The position numbers were made by a program, and so were the translations under genes. This document shows, in pieces, positions 43,709 through 53,519 of a stretch of 64,000 bases of DNA (positions are counted from its first letter, which is position 1; every line of letters begins with the position of its first letter). The notes beneath the pieces were generated by a model that was not told the DNA's origin, made no database searches, and was given only the letters and a program-made list of their open reading frames with translations. Source of the DNA: Dactylorhiza incarnata (lineage: Eukaryota > Streptophyta > Magnoliopsida > Asparagales > Orchidaceae); the NCBI GenBank assembly GCA_033032865.1, contig JAWHQI010000257.1:2651001-2715000 (forward strand). Direction: 5' to 3'.

Positions 43709-46205
43709 TGATGCAGGACTGTCCTATGACGACTATGGGTGAACCCTAAATGAAATAATATGAATCCGACGATTTTAATTTGCAAAAATTGATGTTAGAT
43801 AAGTCACAGTGATAAAACTTTATAAAGAAAAACAAGAGAAGTTGTATAGATGCAAGAGAACTCGAAGCCAAATAACTAGTAAATGGAAGCATACAACGTC
43901 TCAAAACATAGAAACAATGATTACAAATAAGTTTCCCTCAAGTAGGAAACTTACTCACAATTCAACATAAAAAAATGACTTCAAACCAGAAGACTCACAC
44001 AACTGGGTAGTAGAGGGATTGGAGTTTCCGGCAAATGTTAACTATGTAGCACGGGGACGGATACGTGATACGATACGAAACGGATACGGGAAACGTGATT
44101 TAAAAAAAAAAGGGATACGAGAAATGTTTTTTTTAATATAAGTATTAATTAATATAAAAATAAGACAACTAATAAACTATTTAGGGATGCAAGTAAATAG
44201 GAGCCCAAAGGAATAATACCATATTAAAAAGAAACTCAGACTCAAAATAATCTTAATTCACACATAGATTTAAGTAGAGGCAAAATTACTCAAGGTTAAG
44301 TCTCACAAATATTCAAACCAAGAAACCGTGAATGGAAGATCCAAGAAAAACATAAGAACTTCTCAAGCAAAGACCATCAGGTCAGCATCAATACATAGCC
44401 CAAACAGTAATAGGAAAACAGCAGTATAGAAGGTCGTAATCATCAGTACATCAGTTGATATTAAGCTCAACCAGTAACAAGGAAAACAGTAACAAATGTG
44501 ATAGAATCACTCAACCTGCAGTAGATTACTATGCAGAAGAAGAAGAAGAAGAAGAAATAAATTGCAGAGAACTCAGTCAATTCACCAGAGTGGATGGTTG
44601 CAACGGGATGCGGGAGATGCAAGAGGCTCTCGATGCAGAGAGAGGAGAACTTCGGGACGGACGTGATGCGGGAGATGTCGGAGGCTTTCGGCGCAGAGAT
44701 GTCAGAGAGCTTTGATGCAGAGATGTCGGAGAACTTCGACGCAGGGAGCTTCGGCGACGTGATGTGGGAGACCTTCGGGACGGACGAAATTTCCTTTCGT
44801 AAACCTAAACACCGCGTGAAATGAAATGAATAAGCCACGGGAGGGGTTCACACGCGATTCTAAAATTAATTTCTTTTTTTATTTAAATATTACGTTTCCG
44901 TGCGTTTCGGATACACGTTTCCGCGCGTATTACGTTTTCCGTGCGTTTCGGATATATGTTTCCAGCGTTTCCGTGCGTTTTCCGTATCCGATACGTGTTT
45001 GAGCCGATACACAGAGTATTTTTAAGTATATGTGCTTCATAGAATGTTAATGAGCTGGATAAGTGGCATAGGGCTGAATGAGGGCCCTGTGGAAGCTCGA
45101 TGTGCTGGAGCTGGACTGTTTCAAGGCTGGAGATCTTGGACAGCAGCTGGTTTGACTGATGGGGGCTAATTCAGGAGGCCGGATGGCTGGACAGCAGCCG
45201 AATGGGTGTTGTTTTCTCTTCCAATGACTGATTTTCAGAACTGGGTGTGTTTCTAGAGAGTTGGGGGGGAAGAATAGAGGTTCGGGTTGCTGGAATGTAT
45301 CTTCAACAGCAATATCAGCACGGGGAAGAGTTCCTGGACAACAACAGTTGGCTTCCAGGAGCTGGGGGGTGGAGGAGGCTGGCAGCAATCACGGATAACA
45401 AGGGATCTGGCTGATGAGGAGGAAAGTCAAAATTTCCACTCCATGTGCAATTCTGGATAGCAATCATGCATTCAGGGAGGAGGCCGAGAGGGGGGAAAGT
45501 GTTGGATGAGTCCTCTCTATTCAGTTAGCAATGTAGTGGATGTTGGGGAACTGAAATGGGTTAGTTTTGGTCGGCTGCATCGAGCTCCCAGGAAGCAGGC
45601 AGCAGTTTTAGTTCCCTGGACAGAACTGAAAACAGTGGAGATGGGCCTGGAGGAGTGGAGACACACGAGCTGGTTGTGGGAGCGAGAGGGGAGACTCGGT
45701 TTGGAGAGAAAATGGGGTGTTGGCGTGGGAAATGGGGGAGGGATTGTGGGTGGTGGAGAATGGTGGAATAGGGGAAATTTTAGGAGGAATGGCTTAAAAT
45801 TTAGGAGATGATTGTAGTGGGGCAGTGTGGAGGTGGTTTGGGACTTATGATGGTGGTGGGAGAGTGGTGCTGGCCGGAGGAGGATTCTTGCGGCGGTAGT
45901 GGTCGTCGGAGGTGGTTTCCAGCAATCGCCAAAAAACATAAAAAAATGAAGGGAATGAGGGGTGCTTATGGCCGGTTTTTGGAGGGGGTATGGGGAGGAG
46001 TTTGAAAGGCTACCAGATGGAGGTTTTGAGGAGGTAAGTGGAGGTACCTGACTGTTAGAGGTGGGAGGGGAAAGAGGGGCTGCCGACTGGATATTTTGGA
46101 GGATGGAATGGGGAAGCCGGCTAGGGATTTTGAGGGGGGAAAGGACGGGGGCTGGCTACTGGATTGTGGACATGAGGGAGGGACGGCTAGTAGGATAAGG
46201 TGACA
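43709..46205 (-). repeat. Gypsy-B left (3') LTR, carrying a nested hAT-like element
   Basis: This matches 49132-50630 over most of its length. Both start TGA(T/C)GCAGGAC and share CGACGATTTTAA.TTGCAA, AACTAGTAAATG.AA.CAT, TTGTTTTCTCTTCCAATGAC and long G/A-rich segments. The hAT-like insertion at 44042-45042 is absent from the other copy, which reads straight through. The right boundary is estimated at ..AAGGTGACA (46205); from about 46190 the two copies diverge. Length without the insertion is about 1.49 kb. Confidence 0.75.
44042..45042. mobile_element. Non-autonomous hAT-like DNA transposon
   Basis: A 1001-bp element flanked by a perfect 8-bp duplication AATGTTAA (44034-44041 and 45043-45050). 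Terminal inverted repeats are CTATGTAGCAC on the left and CTATGAAGCAC (inverted) on the right. Subterminal regions are rich in GGATACG and CGTATCC-type motifs (for example ACGATACGAAACGGATACGG at the left and TTTCCGTGCGTTTCGGATA at the right), as hAT transposase-binding arrays often are. The empty site is visible in the paralogous LTR at 49480. Inside, GAGATGTCGGAG(G/A)-type 33-bp units repeat three times (44650-44750). No transposase is present. Confidence 0.88.
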
Positions 46206-49131
46206 TCTTGGACGGTCATGATTTTCCAATCACGATGGCCCTCAAAAAGTCAAAATACATGAAAATTAAAATCAGAAAAATGCAGGAAAATAACTAAAAT
46301 TCTCGGATCGTCGATCCACATAAAATGGGCGACTCTGATCGTCGTGCACGCCTATGTGTTTAGTGATCCCTATCAATTTCCCATATTTTGAAAGCATTCA
46401 TCTCTGTGAATGAAGATGATTGTGCTCTCGTATGAAGGCATGGTAAATCCCTCTAGCTTTGATGGTGTCTTGATCTCGTGGACCAGGCTCGAGGGTACAA
46501 CTGTTGCGGAGGCTGGAGATGGTACTGATAAAGCCGATGTTGATGATGGAACAGAGGATGGTACTGTTGAAGTTGGCGACGATGTTGATGGTGTTTTTGT
46601 TGCTATAGGATATGGTGTTGAAGATGTCTGAGTCGAAGTAAAGGAAGTCAGTGTTGAAGACGGTACTGATGATGGTACTGTAGCTATCGTCGACATCGAG
46701 AACTGTGATGGTGATGATGCTGAAAATCACACTGTTGAATATGATGCTGACAATGATATTGGTGTATGTGGATGTTGATGTTTGTGTCTAGAATGTGGTA
46801 CTGTTGTGGAAGAAGTCGGATGATCAGACTATTCTGAAGATTGGAGTGTAGCAGGTGAAGTCTGGGGTTGTACTAGCATGTGAAAGTTGGGGTTGTAATG
46901 AGGTGGTAGGCGGCGACTGGGGCTGTAGTAAGTAGCAGGCGAAAGTTGAGGCTATGGAGTTGAAGCGGTGGGAGGCGAAGGTTACATGTAGTTGTATGGC
47001 TCGAAGAATCGAGTCAAATCTTCTATGTTGAATGCGGTTGAAATTCTCATACTCTGTGGAATATCTAGTTCGTAAGCATTTGTTCCAATTATTTTGATAA
47101 CCATGTAAGTACTATTCACTTGACATTTAATTTTTGAACAGTTCCCTTGGGGAATCTCTCAGCACATATACAGATCATCGCATGTTCTCCTTTAAAGCTT
47201 TGCAATCTCCTGTGGCTATAATCTAAAGATTTATAAATATCGTTATTGCAAGTAATCCCACGCCAGATAGACTCATGCATGCCATGCAATGGCGATGCAT
47301 GATGGTCGACAAACTCAATGGATCTCTTATACAGAGGCTATGCAACTCTCCCGATTTCATTTTAGTGGGGCATTTGGCTAGGGGATTCAGTGGGTGGGGT
47401 GTAAAAAAATTCATCACGGGTGCAATGATCATTTACATAATCACCCGATGCGTCAGCACTAATGATGGTGGGATCGGTCCCCAGGCCATCGAGAGCATTC
47501 TCACTCTCGACTACCTCTTAGACAGTGGACACGTCCTTAATGAGTGGTGGTTTATCTGGAGGCTCTCTAAGTGGTTTGTAGAAGTAATCGTCGAGTATGC
47601 GACTAACAGTAATATACTTATATGAGGTATCAACACTAAAGTATGATCTCATGACATACTGAATATTACTCAAGAGATGTGATTTGTCAGGAAACTCACC
47701 AAGCGGTCTGTAAGAAAAATCATCGTGAAGGCGACAATCACTCAGAAGAATGTCCAAGACATCAACACTAGGATACCGCTCCAGGGTGTATCGAATGTCT
47801 CCACGGAAGAAGGGCCATCACCTAGTAAGTACGCAACTTTAGATTCGAAAACATCAAGGATGGGGTGACTCGGAGATATGACTTGAAGAGGCATCATGAA
47901 TCTTGTGCTCAGAAATGGATTGCTCATCAGAATCTCATTCTCATCAAGAAGAGGTGTTGGCAATAGACACTTCCTCAAATAACTCTAGTGCTCTACTCGT
48001 GCCGCTCTCAGAAACAATCTCAACAGTCGTGACAATATTTCCCTCATCATACATTATCTAGTTGTGAGTAGGCTCGTGCTCACCACCAAGGAGTGGACTC
48101 CTCGTAGGGCACTGGGTTGATACGTACCCTATATCCTAGACATTATCACATTGAACCTTATCAGAATGGGAGAACCTGATAGTCAGGGATTGCGATGTTG
48201 TATCAGTGTGGTCACAACTGAGTGCACTTGTGCTCTCTGGTGGGGAAAGAACTTTGGTGGTGGACTCAGGTTGGGGGCGCTCTTTAAAATGGGGCGGGCA
48301 GAATGCCATCATATTTGTGTAACTCTATTGGATCTCAAGTATTGCTAATAGTGAAGGGTGAGCTGAAATGTCTGCTCGACAGAAACTAACAGATGAGTAA
48401 TCAGTGAGATGTAGATCGCAGACCTAAATCCGGAACGGAATCTAGCAGCAGTTGCGACCGACTCATCGTGAATGTTGCTCATCACTGCTAACTCATTAAA
48501 GTAATTTTTATACTCAACAACAGACATGGATCCTTGTTGGAGGGAAAAATACTTGCTCGAGGAGATGACTCTTATATGACGTTGGCAAATACCTAAGACA
48601 TAATCTTCACTCCATCTCCACCCAACTTGTAGTGTGGCGAACATGATCTCGCTCAATACTCCGCTCAATGTTATCCCAGTATTTTCTCTCCTGGCCTAGC
48701 AACCTAAGCTCGACAAATCTAACGTGACGCACATCGAATAATTCAAAGTGATCGAGATAATGACATATGTTCACGAACTAATAGCTAAAGGCCTCGGGAC
48801 TTGACAAACCATCAAACGGTGGGGCGACTTTACAGAACCTATACTCAAGATTCTCCTCAAAACGATGTTCATCATAGTAACTCTTACGATAATCTGGTCG
48901 TGTTGAAGGGTCAACGCGATCTCTATGAGTGACGGGTCAGGGACGAGGATAATCATAATAGTATGAGAATCTTCCCGAGCGAACTCTGTGGGCTTGAACA
49001 TATGTGGACTTTGGTTTCTCAAATAAAGGATTATAATAGCAATGACTACTATGATATAACATGGGTGAAACATATTGCTTCTAGTCCTGCGTATCTTAAA
49101 CTAAGCAAGAACCTGAGATCTGATACCAATC
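46206..49131 (-). pseudogene. Gypsy-B internal region: gag plus integrase tail, pol deleted
   Basis: Minus strand. The primer-binding site (TTGGTATCAGATC, about 49118-49130) abuts the right LTR. Gag shows YFSLQQGSMSVVEYKNYFNE, NIHDESVATAARFRSGFR in 48345-48668. The integrase C-terminal end is recognisable at 46990-47160 (FPKGTVQKLNV, GTNAYELDIPQSM, then ISTAFNIEDLTRFF). Between them only 1.1 kb of non-homologous sequence remains, so protease, RT, RNase H and the integrase core are lost. 46370-46730 has Ser/Thr/Pro-rich repeats (VPSSVPSST). Not capable of autonomous movement. Confidence 0.72.
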
Positions 49132-50635
49132 TGACGCAGGACGATCCTATGATGGCTATGAGTGAACCCTAAATGCAACAATATGAATCCGACGATTTTA
49201 ACTTGCAATAATGAGTCTTTACAAAAATTGATGCTAGATAAATCACAATGATAAAGCTTTATAAACGAAAATAAGAAAAAGTTGTATAGATGCAAAACAG
49301 CTCAAACTCAAATAACTAGTAAATGAAAACATGCAACATCTCAAAACTTGAAAATAACGATTACAAACAAATATCCCTCCATAACTAACACATAATTCAA
49401 CATTAAGAAATGACTTAAAACCAGAAGACTCGCACAACTAGGTAGTAGAGGGCTTGGTGGAGTTTCCGACAAATGCCAATGAGCTGGATAAGTGGCAAAG
49501 GGCTGAATGAGGGTCCCGGGGAAGCTTGATGTGCTGGACTTGGACTGCTTCTTGGTTGGAGATCCTGGACAGCAGCTGGTTGGACTGATGGGGGGCTATT
49601 TCAGGAGGATAGATGGCTGGACAGCAGCCCAATTAGTGTTGTTTTCTCTTCCAATGACTGATTTCCAGAACTGGGTATGTTTCTAGAGAGTTGGGAGTGA
49701 GGAAAAGATGTTCAGGTTGCTGAAATTTATCTTCAGCGGCAATATCAGCAGGGGGGAAGAGTTCCTGGACTGCAACAGTTGGCTTCCAGGGGAGGGGGGT
49801 GAAGGAGGCAGGCAGCAACCACGGATAGCAAGTGGGCTGGCTGATGAGGAGGAGAGGCAGAATTTCCAGTCCAGGTACAATTCTGGATAGCAACCCTGCA
49901 TTTAGGGAGGGGCCAAGAGGGGGAGAAACTGCTGGCGGAGTCCTCTCTATTCAGTTAGCAGAGTAGTGGATGTTAAGGACTGAAATGGGGTGGTTTTGGT
50001 CGGCTGCAGAGAACTCCCAGGAAGCAGGCAGCAGTTTTGTTCCTCTGGTCAGAACTGAAAACAATGGAGATGGGCCTGGAGCAGTGGAGACACACAGGCT
50101 GGCAGTGGGAGTGAGAGGGGAGGCTTGACTTGGAGAGAAAATGGAATGTTGGCATGAGAAATGGGGGAGGGATTTATGGGTAGTGGAGAATGGTAGGATA
50201 GGAGAAATTTTAAGAGTGGCCTAAAATTTAAGAGATGGTTGTAGTGGGGGTAGTGGTGAGGTGGTTTGGGAGTTATGATGGTGGTGGGAGAGTGGTGGGT
50301 GGCCGGAGGAGGTTTCCAGCGGCAATGGAGGTCGTTGGAGGTCGTTGGAGGTGGTTTCCGGCGATCGCCGGAAAACTGAGAAATTGAAGGGATTGAGGGG
50401 GTGTTTGTGGCCGATTTTTGGAGGGGGGATGCGGAAGAGTTTGAATGGCTGCCGGCTGGAGGTTTTGAGGAGGCAAGTGGAGGCATCCGACTGTTGTAGG
50501 TGGGAGATGAAAGAGGGGCTGTCGGCTGGATATTGTGGGGGATGGAATGGGGAAGCTGGCTAAGGATTTTGAGGGCGAAAATGATGGGGGATGGCTTCTG
50601 GATTGTGGAGAGGAGGGAGGGATTGCTAGTATGGA
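49132..50635 (-). repeat. Gypsy-B right (5') LTR
   Basis: Starts TGACGCAGGACGATCC next to the primer site and is homologous to 43709-46190 without the hAT-like insertion. From 49905 it is part of the tandem duplication described below. The distal limit is uncertain because homology to the left LTR fades near 50630. Confidence 0.7.
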
Positions 50636-51956
50636 TGGTGTGGGGAGGGGGGGATAACTTCCAAGCTTCAGCACTTGGATTTTCCGGCTTTGCCACTGGG
50701 CATAGGCGGACCTATGTGAAGACACACCGGGGCACGTGCCCGGGTGTGTTTTGCGAAATTTTGGCGGCAGTTCAACGCCATGTTCGGGCTCGGCGGCAGC
50801 TCGTGGACCTAGGATACGGCGGAGACAAAAAGCTTAGCCTTGGACGGCTACTTCATCACCCTGTTCAACCTCCGCATCGATCGCCAGCCGCTGACCCTCT
50901 TAGATGGGGGTGAGCGTGGGAGGGAAGCATGGGAGGGGCCAAGAGGGGGAGAAACTGCTGGCGGAGTCCTCTCTATTCAGTTAGCAGAGTAGTGGATGTT
51001 AAGGACTGAAATGGGGTGGTTTTGGTCGGCTGCAGAGAACTCCCAGGAAGCAGGCAGCAGTTTTGTTCCTCTGGTCAGAACTGAAAACAATGGAGATGGG
51101 CCTGGAGCAGTGGAGACACACAGGCTGGCAGTGGGAGTGAGAGGGGAGGCTTGACTTGGAGAGAAAATGGAATGTTGGCATGAGAAATGGGGGAGGGATT
51201 TATGGGTAGTGGAGAGTGGTAGGATAGGAGAAATTTTAAGAGTGGCCTAAAATTTAAGAGATGGTTGTAGTGGGGGTAGTGGTGAGGTGGTTTGGGAGTT
51301 ATGATGGTGGTGGGAGAGTGGTGGGTGGCCGGAGGAGGTTTCCAGCGGCAATGGAGGTCGTTGGAGGTCGTTGGAGGTGGTTTCCGGCGATCGCCGGAAA
51401 ACTGAGAAATTGAAGGGATTGAGGGGGTGTTTGTGGCCGATTTTTGGAGGGGGGATGCGGAAGAGTTTGAATGGCTGCCGGCTGGAGGTTTTGAGGAGGC
51501 AAGTGGAGGCATCCGACTGTTGTAGGTGGGAGATGAAAGAGGGGCTGTCGGCTGGATATTGTGGGGGATGGAATGGGGAAGCTGGCTAAGGATTTTGAGG
51601 GCGAAAATGATGGGGGATGGCTTCTGGATTGTGGAGAGGAGGGAGGGATTGCTAGTATGGATGGTGTGGGGAGGGGGGGATAACTTCCAAGCTTCAGCAC
51701 TTGGATTTTCCGGCTTTGCCACTGGGCATAGGCGGACCTATGTGAAGACACACCGGGGCACGTGCCCGGGTGTGTTTTGCGAAATTTTGGCGGCAGTTCA
51801 ACGCCATGTTCGGGCTCGGCGGCAGCTCGTGGACCTAGGATACGGCGGAGACAAAAAGCTTAGCCTTGGACGGCTACTTCATCACCCTGTTCAACCTCCG
51901 CATCGATCGCCAGCCGCTGACCCTCTTAGATGGGGGTGAGCGTGGGAGGGAAGCAT
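49905..51956. repeat. Tandem duplication, two 1026-bp copies, near-identical
   Basis: Copy 1 is 49905-50930 and copy 2 is 50931-51956. The only difference noticed is A in copy 1 versus G in copy 2 (GGAGAATGG/GGAGAGTGG, near 50190 and 51216). The junction shows GGG microhomology: GGGAGG starts each copy and GGGG follows the second. The unit spans the LTR distal part and the left end of a hAT-like insertion with an exon-like fragment. It is very recent, or possibly an assembly artefact. Confidence 0.93.
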
Positions 51957-52550
51957 GGGGTTTACGACCTCTCCCCCTCCGATCTGAAGCACAACCTGGA
52001 CAAGGTTGGAGACCAGCTCTTCACCTACGATCATCATCCCCTTCACTACAAGTCCAAGGACTACAAGCCCAAGGTACTCTCTCATTGCATCTGTGATCAT
52101 AATGATCTCATCCATCTGCAATTCCATGGATGTTGAATCATCATCCACATAAAATAATTGGGCTGAGAAGTGCTTATTGAGTTGGTCACATTGAGTTTAC
52201 TTTTTTTGTTGATGTGTGTGTGTGTGGGGGGGGGGGGGGGGGGGGGAGATTGCGGAGGCTTTCAATGTATTTGACCCACAACTGCTGATGGTGAATGGCT
52301 TCACCAACGTATCCAACAAACATGTGAGTTTCATGACAACTTGAATATATATAATCTATACACATTTATATGGTCATTATTATTATTAAGTAAATAAGAG
52401 AAAATGGGTGACATTCTGTCTAAATTCTATATGCAAAACCTACTTGATGTGTACATATAAACTATTGAACTAGGAAAGAAATACAAATAATGAATTTTAT
52501 GTTTTAAATTATTGTGCCCGGGCAGAGCGAAATTCCTAGTTCCGCCACTA
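50701..52550 (+). mobile_element. hAT-like element carrying host-gene fragments (Pack-type)
   Basis: The left end is CATAGGCGGACCTATG (50701, repeated at 51727 by the tandem duplication). The right end is CCTAGTTCCGCCACTA (to 52550), which inverted reads TAGTGGCGGAACTAGG. These resemble hAT ends of the CAGTGGCGGAGCTAGG type. Flanking octamers CCACTGGG (left) and GCACCGGG (right) match at six of eight, an imperfect 8-bp duplication. Before the tandem duplication the element would have been about 824 bp. No transposase. It contains exon-like gene fragments with splice sites (next entry). Confidence 0.6.
51789..52323 (+). pseudogene. Unidentified host-gene fragment with three exon-like blocks
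   Basis: Block 1, about 51789-51935, reads FWRQFNAMFGLGGSSW, a stop, DTAETKSLALDGYFITLF and NLRIDRQPLTLLDG, then a GTGAGC donor. Block 2, about 51957-52073, reads VYDLSPSDLKHNLDKVGDQL, FTYDHHPLHYKSKDYKPK and a GTACTC donor. Block 3, 52249-52323, reads IAEAFNVFDPQLLMVNGFTN then VSNKH and a GTGAGT donor, with an AG acceptor preceded by a 21-G run. Codon-like structure and splice sites indicate a captured cellular gene. I do not recognise the parent gene. The internal stop and frame offset between blocks 1 and 2 show decay. Block 1 is repeated upstream at about 50763-50909. Confidence 0.6.
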
Positions 52551-53190
52551 GCACCGGGTGATCGAACGGAGGATTCTTGATGCAGAGCAGAGACGAGAAC
52601 GAGCTTTGGGCCCATTCGGGGCTGATTTGGCGACTTTCCATATATGGCGTGCCCGGATCGACGATTGGACTCCGCAGATGTGTTCGGATTCGCGTTGCGA
52701 ATCAATTTGATATATTAGTTTATTATTTTTGCATTTGTTTTGATGTATTTGGGTGACCCCACCTCCGTCCAATCATAGTCGTCGATGGTGGGATGCCCTA
52801 ATCCTCCTTTTATTATAAATAGATGGTTTGTGGGTTGATTGAGGCATTGCAGAATTTGGAGAAACACTATTCCCGGATTCCAGCGATCACCCCGCGGTGC
52901 TGACGCCGTGGAACCCTAGGTGACGACTCCTAGGCTTGTATCTCCCTCCTCAAGGTACCCCCTAACCCTAGCCCTCTTTTCCCCCTTCCAAACTCCCTCC
53001 CGCAGCCCCCAACATCCCCCCAAGCAGCCACCGTGTGGCTGTCCAGAAAATCCCCACTTGGTCACTGTTCAAAAATGAAATTCACTATTCCTAGCCTATA
53101 GTCCCCCCCCTGTTCCACCGCCAGCCTCCCTGCAACCCCAGCCAGCCGCCTCTCCTCCTTCCTTCCACTGTTGCCGCCAGCCTCCCTGCA
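52551..53190 (+). other. LTR-like sequence before the nested LTR
   Basis: Contains a TATA box (TATTATAAATAGATGG, about 52808) followed by a leader-like segment (CACCCCGCGGTGCTGACGCC) and C-rich sequence (GTGGAACCCTAGG, CCCTAACCCTAGCCC). This is typical of plant LTR U3-R. No ORF homology is found. It ends CTGCA at 53186-53190, adjoining the TGTAACAACCC start of the next LTR. Confidence 0.4.
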
Positions 53191-53278
53191 TGTAACAACC
53201 CTAAATAATTCCTATTCTTCTAGCCGCACCCCAGCCTTCCCCCTTTTAATTCCCCAGCCGACCAAGCTCCCGATTAAA

Positions 53279-53279
<1 letters not shown>

Positions 53280-53321
<42 letters not shown>
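53280..53321 (+). repeat. 42-bp poly(C) tract
   Basis: An uninterrupted run of C following GATTAAAT, located where the related LTR at 10280-12832 has only about ten. It could reflect slippage or a base-calling problem. Confidence 0.9.
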
Positions 53322-53324
<3 letters not shown>

Positions 53325-53519
53325 CCAGGTCTCCCGTCTCGCTAAATCCCGCAAGCCCCCTAGCTAGGGCTCCCGTCTCCCAATCCCGCGTCGATCTCCC
53401 GCTCGCCTTTGCTTTCGTCTCCCGCACGCGAGCCGCCGCCTCCTGCTCTCCCTCAGGCCGTCGACGACGCCTCCCTCCTGCTAGCCGCCTCCGCTCCTTG
53501 CTCTGGCCGGCAGAATCCT

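Noticed and set aside
46373..46730. Ser/Thr/Pro-rich ORFs on the minus strand
   Set aside because: Overlapping frames of a degenerate repeat in the Gypsy-B internal region. Not an independent gene.
50049..50725. 215- and 150-codon minus-strand ORFs (also at 51075-51751)
   Set aside because: Pro/Ser-rich translations of G-rich LTR sequence, repeated exactly by the tandem duplication. There are no conserved motifs.
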